A stretch of 29,682 nucleotides of DNA from Pseudomonadota bacterium. GTDB taxonomy: Bacteria; Pseudomonadota; Gammaproteobacteria; Enterobacterales; Enterobacteriaceae. Within the stretch, counting starts at the first letter, position 1; each line of letters opens with the position of its first letter. Position numbers and translations under genes: made by a program. Of the stretch, positions 7,143 to 15,682 are shown piece after piece. Below the pieces are notes generated by a model that ran no database searches, was not told where the DNA came from, and saw only the letters and a program-made list of their open reading frames with translations. Location of the stretch: positions 1 to 29,682 of the forward strand of contig JAFACP010000283.1 in NCBI GenBank assembly GCA_023425455.1, given 5' to 3'.

Positions 7143-7298
7143 AACGTATAATCTCATTTCAGCGACGCGCTGTCCATTTGTGGAAATGCCCGACGTTCCG
7201 TCAGGGAATGTCTGGTATGCTCAAAATTCATGATGTGATCCGTGGCACATTCCAGGGTTTAATTGTATGATGAATACGTTTCTTCAAGGACTATCACC
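7143..7298 (+). promoter_or_regulatory. yohJ upstream region with CRP-like site
   Basis: TGTGA-N6-GCACA at 7234-7249 matches the CRP consensus at nine of ten core positions. TATGAT at 7266-7271 could be the -10 of a promoter for yohJ, and a perfect TATAAT lies further up at 7147-7152. GGAATGT (7205-7211) recurs inverted as ACATTCC (7247-7253), and GACGTTCC/GGAATGTC (7192-7199/7205-7212) forms another near-perfect inverted repeat. The CRP site centre is about 37 bases before the start predicted from TATGAT, slightly closer than the usual -41.5, so the exact promoter is uncertain. Confidence 0.5.
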
Positions 7299-7697
7299 AT
7301 GAGCAATGCTGTGAACACTGTCTGGCAATATCTGCGCGCCTTTGTCCTGATTTATGCCTGCTTATACGCCGGGATTTTCATCGCCTCCCTGCTGCCAATT
7401 ACCATCCCCGGAAGCATTATCGGGATGCTGATCCTGTTTGTGCTGCTGGCGCTGCAAATTCTGCCTGCGAAGTGGGTCAACCCTGGCTGCTTCGTCCTCA
7501 TCCGCTATATGGCGCTGCTGTTCGTCCCTATCGGCGTCGGCGTGATGCAATATTACGATCTGCTGAAAGCCGAATTTGGCCCGATTGTGGTTTCCTGCGC
7601 GGTCAGCACGCTGGTGGTTTTCCTTGTTGTAAGCTGGAGTTCCCATCTGGTGCATGGCGAACGTAAGGTGGTTGGTCAGAAAGGAACTAAACAATGA
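7299..7697 (+). CDS. yohJ: LrgA/CidA-family membrane protein YohJ
   Basis: The 132-residue protein has four hydrophobic segments (about 10-30, 33-50, 63-82 and 89-110) and matches LrgA/CidA holin-like proteins, with the conserved [19 protein letters not shown] stretch at about 28-46. In other bacteria LrgAB/CidAB proteins are linked to murein hydrolase control and to uptake or release of small organic acids such as pyruvate. E. coli YohJ has the same length. An in-frame TTG 36 bases upstream would add 12 residues. ATG 7299 is preferred because AAGGA (7286-7290) lies 8 bases before it. The stop overlaps the yohK start (ATGA), so the two are co-translated. Confidence 0.93.
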   Translation: MSNAVNTVWQYLRAFVLIYACLYAGIFIASLLPITIPGSIIGMLILFVLLALQILPAKWVNPGCFVLIRYMALLFVPIGVGVMQYYDLLKAEFGPIVVSCAVSTLVVFLVVSWSSHLVHGERKVVGQKGTKQ

Positions 7698-8389
7698 TGG
7701 CGAATATCTGGTGGTCACTGCCGTTAACGCTGGCCGTATTTTTTGCCGCCCGTAAGCTTGCCGTACGCTTTAAAATGCCGTTACTCAACCCGCTTCTGGT
7801 GGCCATGGTGGTGATTATCCCCTTCCTGCTGCTGACGGGCATTTCCTATGAACGCTATTTTGCCGGCAGCAAAATCCTTAACGATCTGCTGCAGCCCGCC
7901 GTTGTCGCGCTGGCGTTTCCGCTTTACGAGCAGCTGCACCAGATCCGCGCGCGCTGGAAATCGATCATTACTATCTGTTTTATCGGTAGCCTGGTGGCGA
8001 TGATCACCGGCACCTCGGTTGCCCTGCTGATGGGGGCATCGCCACAGATTGCCGCCTCCATCCTGCCAAAATCGGTGACCACGCCAATCGCCATGGCGGT
8101 CGGCGGCAGCATTGGCGGTATACCGGCCATCAGCGCGGTATGCGTGATTTTTGTCGGGATTCTTGGCGCGGTGTTTGGTCACACATTGTTGAATGCGATG
8201 CGCATTCACACCAAAGCGGCGCGCGGCCTGGCCATGGGCACCGCCTCGCACGCGCTCGGTACGGCCCGCTGCGCGGAGCTGGACTATCAGGAAGGGGCGT
8301 TTAGCTCGCTGGCGCTGGTGATCTGCGGCATCATCACCTCACTGATTGCGCCCTTTGTTTTCCCGCTTATTCTGGCGGTTATGGGTTAA
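7694..8389 (+). CDS. yohK: LrgB-family membrane protein YohK
   Basis: This 231-residue polytopic membrane protein is of the LrgB/CidB family and works with YohJ in one membrane complex by analogy with LrgAB. It has about seven hydrophobic segments and the family's most conserved region, [24 protein letters not shown] (about 125-148), followed by [17 protein letters not shown] (about 178-194). The length equals E. coli YohK. The start ATG at 7694 shares four bases with the yohJ TGA stop. The yohK stop is only 4 bases before the first CRP-like half-site of the cdd promoter, so yohJK and cdd could be partly co-transcribed. Confidence 0.94.
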   Translation: MMANIWWSLPLTLAVFFAARKLAVRFKMPLLNPLLVAMVVIIPFLLLTGISYERYFAGSKILNDLLQPAVVALAFPLYEQLHQIRARWKSIITICFIGSLVAMITGTSVALLMGASPQIAASILPKSVTTPIAMAVGGSIGGIPAISAVCVIFVGILGAVFGHTLLNAMRIHTKAARGLAMGTASHALGTARCAELDYQEGAFSSLALVICGIITSLIAPFVFPLILAVMG

Positions 8390-8393
8390 AATT

Positions 8394-8493
8394 TGCGATG
8401 CGTCGCGCAAATTTAATTTTGATTTCATAAGTTGCATAAATAATGAGATTTGGATCACATATAAAGCCCTGTCGGCTCCGTACACTACCGATC
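8394..8493 (+). promoter_or_regulatory. cdd promoter with two CRP sites and a CytR-like element
   Basis: The proximal site TGAGA-N6-TCACA (8444-8459) is centred 41.5 bases before a start at about 8493, predicted from the -10-like TACACT (8481-8486). The distal site TGCGA-N6-GCGCA (8394-8409) is centred 50 bases further up and lies in a longer inverted repeat (AAATTTGCG/CGCAAATTT). Between them GTTGCATA (8431-8438) resembles a CytR half-site. This is the arrangement known for E. coli cdd, where CytR represses by bridging two CRP dimers. Confidence 0.72.
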
Positions 8494-8517
8494 CATTAAC
8501 CTTTATGAGGCAACGCC

Positions 8518-9402
8518 ATGCATTCACGTTTTCAAGCGCCTTTCTCCGGGCTTGCAGAGAATTTGCAATCAGCCCTGGCCCCGATTCTGGCAGATGCGCA
8601 TTTCCCCGCCCTGCTGACGGCGGAGCAGGTCACGACCCTGCAGCAGGCAACCGGACTGGACGAAGACGCGCTGGCATTTGCGCTGCTGCCGCTGGCTGCC
8701 GCCTGCGCGCGCGCCGATCTCTCCCACTTTAACGTTGGCGCCATCGCCCGCGGCCTGAGCGGAACCTGGTACTTCGGCGGGAACATGGAGTTTCTCGGCG
8801 CAACCATGCAGCAGACCGTCCATGCGGAACAGAGCGCCATCAGCCACGCCTGGCTGCGCGGTGAAACAGCCCTCAGCGCGATTACCGTGAACTACACCCC
8901 GTGCGACCACTGCCGCCAGTTTATGAACGAGCTCAACAGCGGGCTGCAGCTGCGGATTAATCTGCCGGGCCGGGCGCCGCATACGCTCGGTGACTACCTG
9001 CCAGATGCCTTCGGCCCGAAAGATCTCGGGATCAAAACCCTGCTGATGGACGCCCAGGATCACGGTTTTGCCATGAGCGGAGACGCGCTGAGCGAAGCGG
9101 CGATCCGTGCCGCCAATAAGAGCCATACGCCATACAGCAAATCGCCAGCCGGCGTTGCGCTGCAGTGCCGTGACGGCCGTATCTTCAGCGGAAGTTACGC
9201 GGAAAACGCCGCCTTTAACCCCACCCTACCGCCTCTGCAGGGTGCGCTGAACCTGCTGAGTCTGAACGGATACGACTACCCGGACATCCAGCGTGCGGTC
9301 CTCGCCGAGAAAGCCGATGCGCCGCTCATTCAGTGGGATGCCACCGCCGCCACGCTGAAAGCGCTGGGTTGCACCAACACCGGGCGCGTCGTGCTTGCCT
9401 GA
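8518..9402 (+). CDS. cdd: Cytidine deaminase
   Basis: This 294-residue enzyme hydrolyses cytidine and deoxycytidine to uridine and deoxyuridine, for pyrimidine salvage. It is the long, dimeric enterobacterial type, with an active N-terminal catalytic domain and a degenerate C-terminal copy. The zinc site is complete and at the E. coli positions: His102 and catalytic Glu104 in VHAEQS, and Cys129 and Cys132 in TPCDHC. The C-terminal half keeps the fold ([14 protein letters not shown], about 201-214) but no zinc ligands. ATG 8518 follows GAGG (8506-8509). It is probably controlled by CRP and CytR from the promoter described separately, and closed by the hairpin at 9405-9434. Confidence 0.97.
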   Translation: MHSRFQAPFSGLAENLQSALAPILADAHFPALLTAEQVTTLQQATGLDEDALAFALLPLAAACARADLSHFNVGAIARGLSGTWYFGGNMEFLGATMQQTVHAEQSAISHAWLRGETALSAITVNYTPCDHCRQFMNELNSGLQLRINLPGRAPHTLGDYLPDAFGPKDLGIKTLLMDAQDHGFAMSGDALSEAAIRAANKSHTPYSKSPAGVALQCRDGRIFSGSYAENAAFNPTLPPLQGALNLLSLNGYDYPDIQRAVLAEKADAPLIQWDATAATLKALGCTNTGRVVLA

Positions 9403-9404
9403 GC

Positions 9405-9434
9405 CATCGGGCGGACAGAAATGTCCGCCCGATG
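9405..9434 (+). terminator. Hairpin terminator after cdd
   Basis: A perfect 13-bp stem, CATCGGGCGGACA (9405-9417) with TGTCCGCCCGATG (9422-9434), closes a GAAA tetraloop right after the cdd stop. There is no T-run, so it may need Rho or act as a 3' end stabiliser, but the stem strength and position fit a transcript end. Confidence 0.65.
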
Positions 9435-9486
9435 ATGAAAAACCCCTCAGTTGATTCGCTGTTTCTTGCTCTTACCCTGTCGGTAA

Positions 9487-10242
<756 letters not shown>

Positions 10243-10463
10243 ATCTTGCTGGGCCACCTGCGGTGATGCCACGCATATCCTCCAGCGCCGTCCATATGAT
10301 GCCCCCTCCTGTGGCCTCCAGGACATCTGTGATGTATTGATTAATACGGCCTTCACCGGCACACCGTTTTGCCGAATGTCGCTGCGCTGAGTGGCGACAA
10401 CACCGCCAGACGCATCGCAAAAAAGCGGGAGCATCAGCGCGGAAATCCGCAAGCCCTGCGGAT

Positions 10464-10498
10464 AACAAAACGCCCCCGGCCAGTAAAGCCGGGGGCGT
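10464..10498 (-). terminator. Intrinsic terminator of the mgl operon
   Basis: On the minus strand, a perfect 11-bp GC-rich stem (ACGCCCCCGGC at 10470-10480 with GCCGGGGGCGT at 10488-10498) with a 7-base loop is followed by TTTTGTTAT. This is a classical Rho-independent terminator, about 85 bases beyond the mglC stop. It carries no T-run in the plus direction. Confidence 0.85.
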
Positions 10499-10518
10499 TA
10501 ACAAGATCAACTCCGCTC

Positions 10519-10551
10519 GCCATGCCGCTTCAGTTAACTGAACGACATGGC
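10519..10551 (-). other. 3' hairpin between the mglC stop and the mgl terminator
   Basis: GCCATG (10519-10524) pairs with CATGGC (10546-10551), and inside it TTCAGTTAACTGAA (10529-10542) is a perfect palindrome. It sits 33 bases past the mglC stop and ahead of the terminator, so it may protect the mglC 3' end from exonucleases. Confidence 0.45.
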
Positions 10552-10583
10552 ACCTGCAGCGGGTTTTTTGATTATCCTGAAAC

Positions 10584-11594
10584 TTATTTCTTACGTGCGT
10601 ATTTCAGCGAATCCAGCGCCACCGCGAAGATAATGATTGCGCCTTTAATGATGTACTGCCAGTACGGGTTAACGCCGATATAGGTCAGACCGTAGTTAAT
10701 GACCGTAAAGATAATCACACCGGTCACCACCCCTACAACCGTACCGACCCCGCCGCTGAAGGAGACGCCGCCCACCACGCAGGCGGCAATGGCATCCAGT
10801 TCATACATAAAGCCGAGGTTGTTGGTTGCCGAGCCGATACGGCCTGCTTCCAGCATCCCGCCGAAGGCGTAGAACATACCGGACAGGGCGTAGATCATCA
10901 GCAGGTTCAGGGCAACGTTCACGCCGGAGACTTTTGCCGCTTCCGGGTTACCGCCGATAGCAAAGATGTTTTTGCCAAAACGGGTTTTATTCCACAGGAT
11001 CCAGACAAACACCACCGCAATCAGGGCATAGAAGGTGATATACGACAGGCGGAAACTCCCCATCGCCACAAACCCCTGCGTGAAGTTTGAGAAGCCGCTG
11101 TCAAAACCGGAAATCGGAGAGGCGCCGACAAAGTCGTAGTACAGGGAGTTAATACCGTAAACGATGATCATCGTACCCAGGGTGGTGATAAACGGCGTCA
11201 CGTTCAGGTAGGCGATGATAATCCCGTTAATCAGGCCAATCACCGCGCCGATGGCGCAGACAATCAGGATCACCACGAAAATCGGCATGGTTGCCATTTC
11301 CGGGAACACCTTGTTGGCGTTTTCCATCGACTGCAGCAGGGTTGCCGCAATAACCGCCGCCAGGCCAACCTGCCGACCTGCGGAAAGGTCAGTCCCCTGG
11401 GTGACGATCAGCCCCGCCACGCCCAGCGCGATGATAATACGTACCGAAGACTGGGTCAGAATGTTACTCAGGTTCAGCAGACTTAAGAACGTAGGATCCT
11501 GGAAAATAATGATTGCCAGTAACACTAAAAGAACAACGTAAATACCGCCTTCTTTCAGATAAGTGAGAAAACTTTTTTTATTTAACGCACTCAT
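10584..11594 (-). CDS. mglC: Galactose/methyl-galactoside ABC transporter permease
   Basis: This 336-residue inner-membrane permease of the BPD_transp_2 (RbsC-like) family forms the homodimeric channel of the MglBAC importer for D-galactose, D-glucose and methyl-galactosides. It has eight to ten hydrophobic segments. Family signatures are GADLSAGRQVGL-like TQGTDLSAGRQVG (about 65-77), PFITTLGTMIIVYG (about 137-150) and AACVVGGVSFSGGVGTVVG (about 269-287). The length equals E. coli MglC. The start at 11594 is 15 bases beyond the mglA stop, so it is the last gene of mglBAC. A stabilising hairpin and then an intrinsic terminator follow. Confidence 0.97.
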   Translation of the reverse strand: MSALNKKSFLTYLKEGGIYVVLLVLLAIIIFQDPTFLSLLNLSNILTQSSVRIIIALGVAGLIVTQGTDLSAGRQVGLAAVIAATLLQSMENANKVFPEMATMPIFVVILIVCAIGAVIGLINGIIIAYLNVTPFITTLGTMIIVYGINSLYYDFVGASPISGFDSGFSNFTQGFVAMGSFRLSYITFYALIAVVFVWILWNKTRFGKNIFAIGGNPEAAKVSGVNVALNLLMIYALSGMFYAFGGMLEAGRIGSATNNLGFMYELDAIAACVVGGVSFSGGVGTVVGVVTGVIIFTVINYGLTYIGVNPYWQYIIKGAIIIFAVALDSLKYARKK

Positions 11595-11609
11595 GAGGAG
11601 CCCCTGATC

Positions 11610-13130
11610 TTAAAGGTGCAAAGACGCAAGACGTAAAATTTCGTTTTGCGTTGTCGTTTTGGTGTCAACAATACCGGCAACGAGACCATTGCTCATAACC
11701 AGAATACGATCTGTGATCCCTAACAATTCCGGCATTTCGGAAGAAATAATAATAATCCCTTTATTCTTTTTGGCCAGTTCAGCAATCAGCTGATAAATTT
11801 CAAACTTAGCACCTACATCGATACCACGGGTTGGTTCATCCAGCATCAGAATTTCTGGCTGGGTTAATAGCCAGCGACCGATAATGACTTTCTGCTGGTT
11901 ACCACCGGAGAGAGAACCGATTTGAGTCCGGTGCCCTGGCGTTTTTACGCGCATCGAGTCAATAACCCACTGGGTATCACTCTTCATCCGCGAATTATCC
12001 AGCAGACCGACCTTATTTTTATAATTTCTGATATTAGAAATTAACGAGTTAAAATTAATATCCAGATACGCGTAGATACCGGTGGAGCGGCGCTCTTCGG
12101 TAACCAGCGCAAAACCATGGTTAATGGCTTCGTTAGCGTTATGGTTATTAATTTTCTTTCCGTGCAGGGTGATGGTACCGTCAGATTTTTCGCGAATACC
12201 AAACAACGTTTCCACGATGTCGGTACGCTTTGCCCCCACCAGACCTGCAATACCGAGGATTTCACCTTTGTGCAGATCGAAAGAGACGTCACGAATCGAC
12301 GGCTGACGCAGCGAGGTCAGGTTACGCACCTCAAGGATCACTTCCCCAGGCTTATTCTCCCGATCCGGGAAGCGCTGGTTCAGCGAACGGCCAACCATCA
12401 TGGCGATGATCTTGTCCATATCCAGCCCTTCCAGCGGCTGGGTGGCAATCCACTGGCCGTCACGCAGGATGGTAATTTCATCACACAGCTGGAAGATCTC
12501 TTCCATCTTATGCGAAATATAGACGATACCGCAGCCGCGCTCTTTCAGCTTACGAATAATGGTAAAAAGGTGGTTAACCTCTTTTTCCGTTAATGATGAT
12601 GTCGGTTCATCCATGATGACGATTTTCGCATCATAAGAGAACGCTTTTGCAATTTCGATCATCTGCATCTGCGATACGGATAATGTTCCGACGCGGGCGC
12701 GGGGATCAATATCAATATCCAGCTCATCGAAAATAGCTTTGGTGTCGCGATACATTTTATCCTGATCGACAAAGACACCTTTGGTTGGATAACGCCCCAA
12801 CCACATATTGTCCATAACGGAACGTTGCAGTACCAGGTTTAATTCCTGGTGAACCATTGAGATACCGTTTTCCAGTGCTTCTTTAGCTGAATGGAAATCG
12901 ATCTCTTTCCCCTGAAAAAGTATGCTGCCAGAATCTTTTTGATAGATCCCAAAAAGACATTTTAATAACGTTGATTTCCCTGCACCGTTCTCGCCCATTA
13001 ATGCATGAATAGAATGAGGACGAACTTTTAAATTAACATTATCGAGTGCCTTAACACCGGGAAAAGACTTGTTGATACCGCTCATTTCCAACAAGTATTC
13101 ACCGGACGACTGAGTAGTTGTGCTGACCAT
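11610..13130 (-). CDS. mglA: Galactose/methyl-galactoside ABC transporter ATP-binding protein
   Basis: The 506-residue protein carries two ABC ATPase domains in tandem. Domain 1 has Walker A GENGAGKS at 46-53, signature LSVSQ and Walker [11 protein letters not shown]. Domain 2 (from about 260) has the degenerate Walker [10 protein letters not shown] usual in this subfamily, an intact LSGGNQQ signature and Walker [12 protein letters not shown]. It powers galactose uptake together with MglB and two MglC. An in-frame ATG at 13154 would add 8 residues. I chose 13130 because it gives the E. coli length and start (MVSTTT) and has AAGG upstream. The sequence is near identical to the E. coli protein. 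Confidence 0.97.
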   Translation of the reverse strand: MVSTTTQSSGEYLLEMSGINKSFPGVKALDNVNLKVRPHSIHALMGENGAGKSTLLKCLFGIYQKDSGSILFQGKEIDFHSAKEALENGISMVHQELNLVLQRSVMDNMWLGRYPTKGVFVDQDKMYRDTKAIFDELDIDIDPRARVGTLSVSQMQMIEIAKAFSYDAKIVIMDEPTSSLTEKEVNHLFTIIRKLKERGCGIVYISHKMEEIFQLCDEITILRDGQWIATQPLEGLDMDKIIAMMVGRSLNQRFPDRENKPGEVILEVRNLTSLRQPSIRDVSFDLHKGEILGIAGLVGAKRTDIVETLFGIREKSDGTITLHGKKINNHNANEAINHGFALVTEERRSTGIYAYLDINFNSLISNIRNYKNKVGLLDNSRMKSDTQWVIDSMRVKTPGHRTQIGSLSGGNQQKVIIGRWLLTQPEILMLDEPTRGIDVGAKFEIYQLIAELAKKNKGIIIISSEMPELLGITDRILVMSNGLVAGIVDTKTTTQNEILRLASLHL

Positions 13131-13167
13131 AATTATACCTTGTTGGCCTCGCATATCGCGTTATAAA

Positions 13168-13189
13168 TGGGCGCAATAAATTGCGCCCA
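13168..13189 (-). other. mglB-mglA intercistronic hairpin
   Basis: TGGGCGCAA (13168-13176) and TTGCGCCCA (13181-13189) form a perfect 9-bp stem with a TAAA loop, 20 bases past the mglB stop and followed on the minus strand by the weak U-tract TTTATAA. Periplasmic binding protein genes are often made more abundant than their transporter by such a hairpin, which stabilises the upstream message or partly terminates. Confidence 0.65.
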
Positions 13190-13209
13190 GTGGAGACAGG
13201 TCTAATAAC

Positions 13210-14208
13210 TTACTTACCGATAAACTCAGCCAGGTTGGACTGGTCTACGCCCACGTAAGGAACGCGAACGATTTTGTTGTCGATTTTCCAGCTGGTGCCT
13301 TCTGCAGGCGCTTTACCGTCGGCCAGGTTTTTCGCCAGATCGAAGGTTGCTTTCGCCTGGTTGTTGGCATCGTTCAGAACAGTACCGGCCATTGCGCCAG
13401 ATTTAACCAGCGCCAGCGCTTCTGGCAGCGCATCCACGCCGAACACAGGAATGGACGATTTGATGTGCGCTTTCAGGGCTTCAACCGCCCCCATTGCCAT
13501 CGCATCGTTGTTGGCGATAACCACTTCAATTTTGTTGGCGTTCGGGCCGGACAGCCACGCATCCATCTTATCTTTCGCCTGTGCGGTATCCCACATTGCG
13601 GTATCTAACGCCAGCTGCTGCGTTTTGATGCCTTTATCGTTCAGCTCTTTGATAACGTAGGTGGTACGCGCTTCAGCATCCGGGTGGCCTGGCTCGCCTT
13701 TCAGCAGAACAAACTGGATCTGACCGTCTTTGTTCAGGTCCCAGTTCGGGTTGGCCGCCCAGTGTTTAGCGATCAGATCGCCCTGGATGATACCGGACTC
13801 TTTCGAGTCAGTCCCGACGTAATACGCTTTGTCATAGCTGTCCAGCGCTTTACGGGAAGGTTCTTTGTTGAAGAAGACGATTGGCACATTCTGGCCGCGC
13901 GCTTTCGCGATGACCGTGCCTGCCGCTGCCGGGTCAACCAGGTTGATTGCCAGTGCTTTCACGCCTTTTGCCAGCAGAACGTCGATCTGATCGTTCTGTT
14001 TGGACTGGTCATTCTGGGAGTCATTCATCAGCAGCTGAACGTCTGGTGCCGCTGTAGCATCTTTCTCGATAGCTTTACGCACAACCGACATGAAGTTGTC
14101 GTCGTATTTATAGATAGTCACACCAATACGGGTATCCGCAGCGTGCGCTGCTGCACCAAAAAGCATGCTTGCCATAACAGCAGACAGGGTCAACACCTTC
14201 TTATTCAT
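13210..14208 (-). CDS. mglB: D-galactose/D-glucose-binding periplasmic protein
   Basis: This 332-residue type I periplasmic binding protein is the receptor of the Mgl importer and also presents galactose to the chemoreceptor Trg. The signal peptide is residues 1-23 with cleavage at AHA-ADTRIG. The calcium-binding EF-hand-like loop DLNKDGQIQ is present at about residues 157-165 of the precursor. Ligand-contact motifs visible are [27 protein letters not shown] and [11 protein letters not shown]. The length equals E. coli MglB. It is the first gene of mglBAC, with a leader of about 215 bases from the predicted start near 14423. Expression is expected to need CRP and to be repressed by GalS/GalR. 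Confidence 0.97.
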   Translation of the reverse strand: MNKKVLTLSAVMASMLFGAAAHAADTRIGVTIYKYDDNFMSVVRKAIEKDATAAPDVQLLMNDSQNDQSKQNDQIDVLLAKGVKALAINLVDPAAAGTVIAKARGQNVPIVFFNKEPSRKALDSYDKAYYVGTDSKESGIIQGDLIAKHWAANPNWDLNKDGQIQFVLLKGEPGHPDAEARTTYVIKELNDKGIKTQQLALDTAMWDTAQAKDKMDAWLSGPNANKIEVVIANNDAMAMGAVEALKAHIKSSIPVFGVDALPEALALVKSGAMAGTVLNDANNQAKATFDLAKNLADGKAPAEGTSWKIDNKIVRVPYVGVDQSNLAEFIGK

Positions 14209-14502
14209 GGTATCTCCGGTTTTTTTATGCAGGGTAGTTCTTGTGAATAACGGACGGCGGGCAGATGTTAATAAAACGTTACTGACAGCCGAAGTTCACT
14301 TATAAAATTTCTATCTTCCGTGTTCGGTAACGCTCCAGAAATGCGTTTTATTGGTGGTTTACGGCACATTGGCTAAAGTAAAAGCGATTAATCACCGTTA
14401 CATAGCGTTTCAGCCCGTAAAACGCTGACATCATAGTCAGCGCCTTGTTAAGATACTGTGAATTTACTCACAGATTGAAAACGGTTACATCACCTGATGT
14501 AA
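14209..14502 (-). promoter_or_regulatory. mgl promoter region with CRP site and GalR/GalS operator
   Basis: A perfect CRP core TGTGA-N6-TCACA lies at 14457-14472, centred 41.5 bases before a minus-strand start near 14423. The matching -10 is TATGAT on the minus strand (14430-14435). Just upstream, the 16-mer at 14475-14490 (minus strand ATGTAACCGTTTTCAA) fits the GalR/GalS consensus GTGNAANCGNTTNCAC at all but the two outermost positions. The -10 forms the loop of a perfect inverted repeat, CGCTGAC/GTCAGCG (14423-14429/14436-14442). The leader from 14422 to 14209 holds no ORF that I can support. Confidence 0.8.
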
Positions 14503-15525
14503 TCAGTTAGTGATCGGAACCACAATTTGCCTGCCGGAGACGGAATGCCGACGCACTAAAGTGGGCATGAAACAGTGTGTTGCGCCGGGATCGAGCAGCC
14601 CCGCCGCCCCCTGTAACGCCAGCTCTGTCGCCAGCTTTGCCATCGAGGCAATCGGATAACGTACCGTCGTAAGCTGCGGGTCGGTGTAACGGGCAATCGG
14701 GATGTCATCGAAGCCGATCAGCGACAGATGCTGCGGCACGACAATGCCGTTGTCTTTGAGCGCGGTAAGCGCCCCGGCGGCCATATTGTCGTTGTAGGTA
14801 AACACGGCCGTCAGCTGCAGGTTTCTGCCCAGCAGCTCCACCATCGCGGCTTCCCCGCCCTGCATATCCGGCGTACCGGTCCCCACCCAGCTTTCAGAAG
14901 TGATGATACCGTGCTCCTTCAGGGCGTTTTGCCACCCTTCCCGGCGCAGATCGTCATCTTCAATATGGTGGCTGGAGGCCAGATAGCCGATGCGCTGATG
15001 GCCGTTGTTAATCAACATGCGGGTTGCCATCATCGCGCCGCTGACGTTATCCAGCCCGACGCAGCGGTGGGCGTAGCCCGGCACAACGCGGTTGATCAGC
15101 ACCATGCCCGGGATCTGCTCCATAAACCCGGCGAGCTCTTCATCGCTCAGGGCTTTTGAATGGACAATCAGGGCGTTACATCGCTGACGAATCAGCACCT
15201 CAATGGCGTGACGCTCCTTTTCCGCCTCGTGATAGCTGTTGCCGATCAGCACATACTTTTGGTGCTGCTGGGCAACGACATCCACCGCTTTCACCAGCGC
15301 GCCAAAAAACGCATCTGACACATCCATGACCACCACGCCAATGGTATCGCTGACCTGGGTCGCTAACGCCTGGGCGTTGGCATTGGGCCGGTATCCCAGT
15401 TGGGTCACCGCTTTCATTACGGTTTCACGGGTTTCAGGGCTGACCAGCGCGCTGTTGTTCAGCACGCGGGAAACGGTAGCAACAGAAACGCCCGCCAGAC
15501 GGGCGACGTCACGGATGGTGATCAT
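14503..15525 (-). CDS. galS: HTH-type galactose operon isorepressor GalS
   Basis: This 340-residue LacI/GalR-family repressor has a helix-turn-helix at residues 1-25 ([23 protein letters not shown]), the hinge helix region [11 protein letters not shown], and a periplasmic-binding-protein-like sensor domain ([50 protein letters not shown]). GalS is autoregulated and controls mglBAC, responding to galactose or fucose. Two GTG codons lie 6 and 9 bases upstream in frame, but ATG 15525 is the E. coli-type start and AGGG sits at proper distance. E. coli GalS is 346 residues, so the tail differs slightly. Its stop is 13 bases from the mgl operator. Its own operator is at 15635-15650. Confidence 0.95.
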   Translation of the reverse strand: MITIRDVARLAGVSVATVSRVLNNSALVSPETRETVMKAVTQLGYRPNANAQALATQVSDTIGVVVMDVSDAFFGALVKAVDVVAQQHQKYVLIGNSYHEAEKERHAIEVLIRQRCNALIVHSKALSDEELAGFMEQIPGMVLINRVVPGYAHRCVGLDNVSGAMMATRMLINNGHQRIGYLASSHHIEDDDLRREGWQNALKEHGIITSESWVGTGTPDMQGGEAAMVELLGRNLQLTAVFTYNDNMAAGALTALKDNGIVVPQHLSLIGFDDIPIARYTDPQLTTVRYPIASMAKLATELALQGAAGLLDPGATHCFMPTLVRRHSVSGRQIVVPITN

Positions 15526-15634
15526 GTTCACCACCCTTTGAAGGATTGCAGCAACTCACAGACACCCCCTGTGTTTAGCAAGGAGGCTATTCTGGCAGCG
15601 AGAGGGCGCGGACTACGTGAAGAAGGTCACACAG

Positions 15635-15682
15635 ATGAAAACGGTTACATCCATTTTGTTAACGATTGTGATCCAGATCGTT
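15635..15682 (-). promoter_or_regulatory. galS control region: GalR/GalS operator and CRP-like site
   Basis: The operator 15635-15650 (minus strand ATGTAACCGTTTTCAT) shares 16 consecutive bases with the mgl operator. The CRP-like sequence TGTGA-N6-TCGTT (15667-15682) lies upstream and is part of a longer AACGAT/ATCGTT inverted repeat. Its last bases coincide with the yeiB stop codon (15681-15683). I could not pick a confident -10 box. The arrangement parallels autoregulated galS in E. coli. Confidence 0.65.

Larger units (their letters stand above)
10243..10583. other. 341-base intergenic region between sanA and mglC
   Basis: No gene can be supported here. Short frames exist on both strands (for example 78 codons on the minus strand at 10216-10452) but overlap sanA, lack a Shine-Dalgarno and match no family I recognise. 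E. coli carries the small gene yeiS near here, and I see nothing resembling it. The right half holds two mgl 3'-end structures, listed separately. The left 220 bases are unexplained and could include a remnant of a lost gene. Confidence 0.5.

Noticed and set aside
7263..7298. TTG start giving yohJ 12 extra residues
   Set aside because: No Shine-Dalgarno at the TTG. ATG 7299 has AAGGA and gives the family length.
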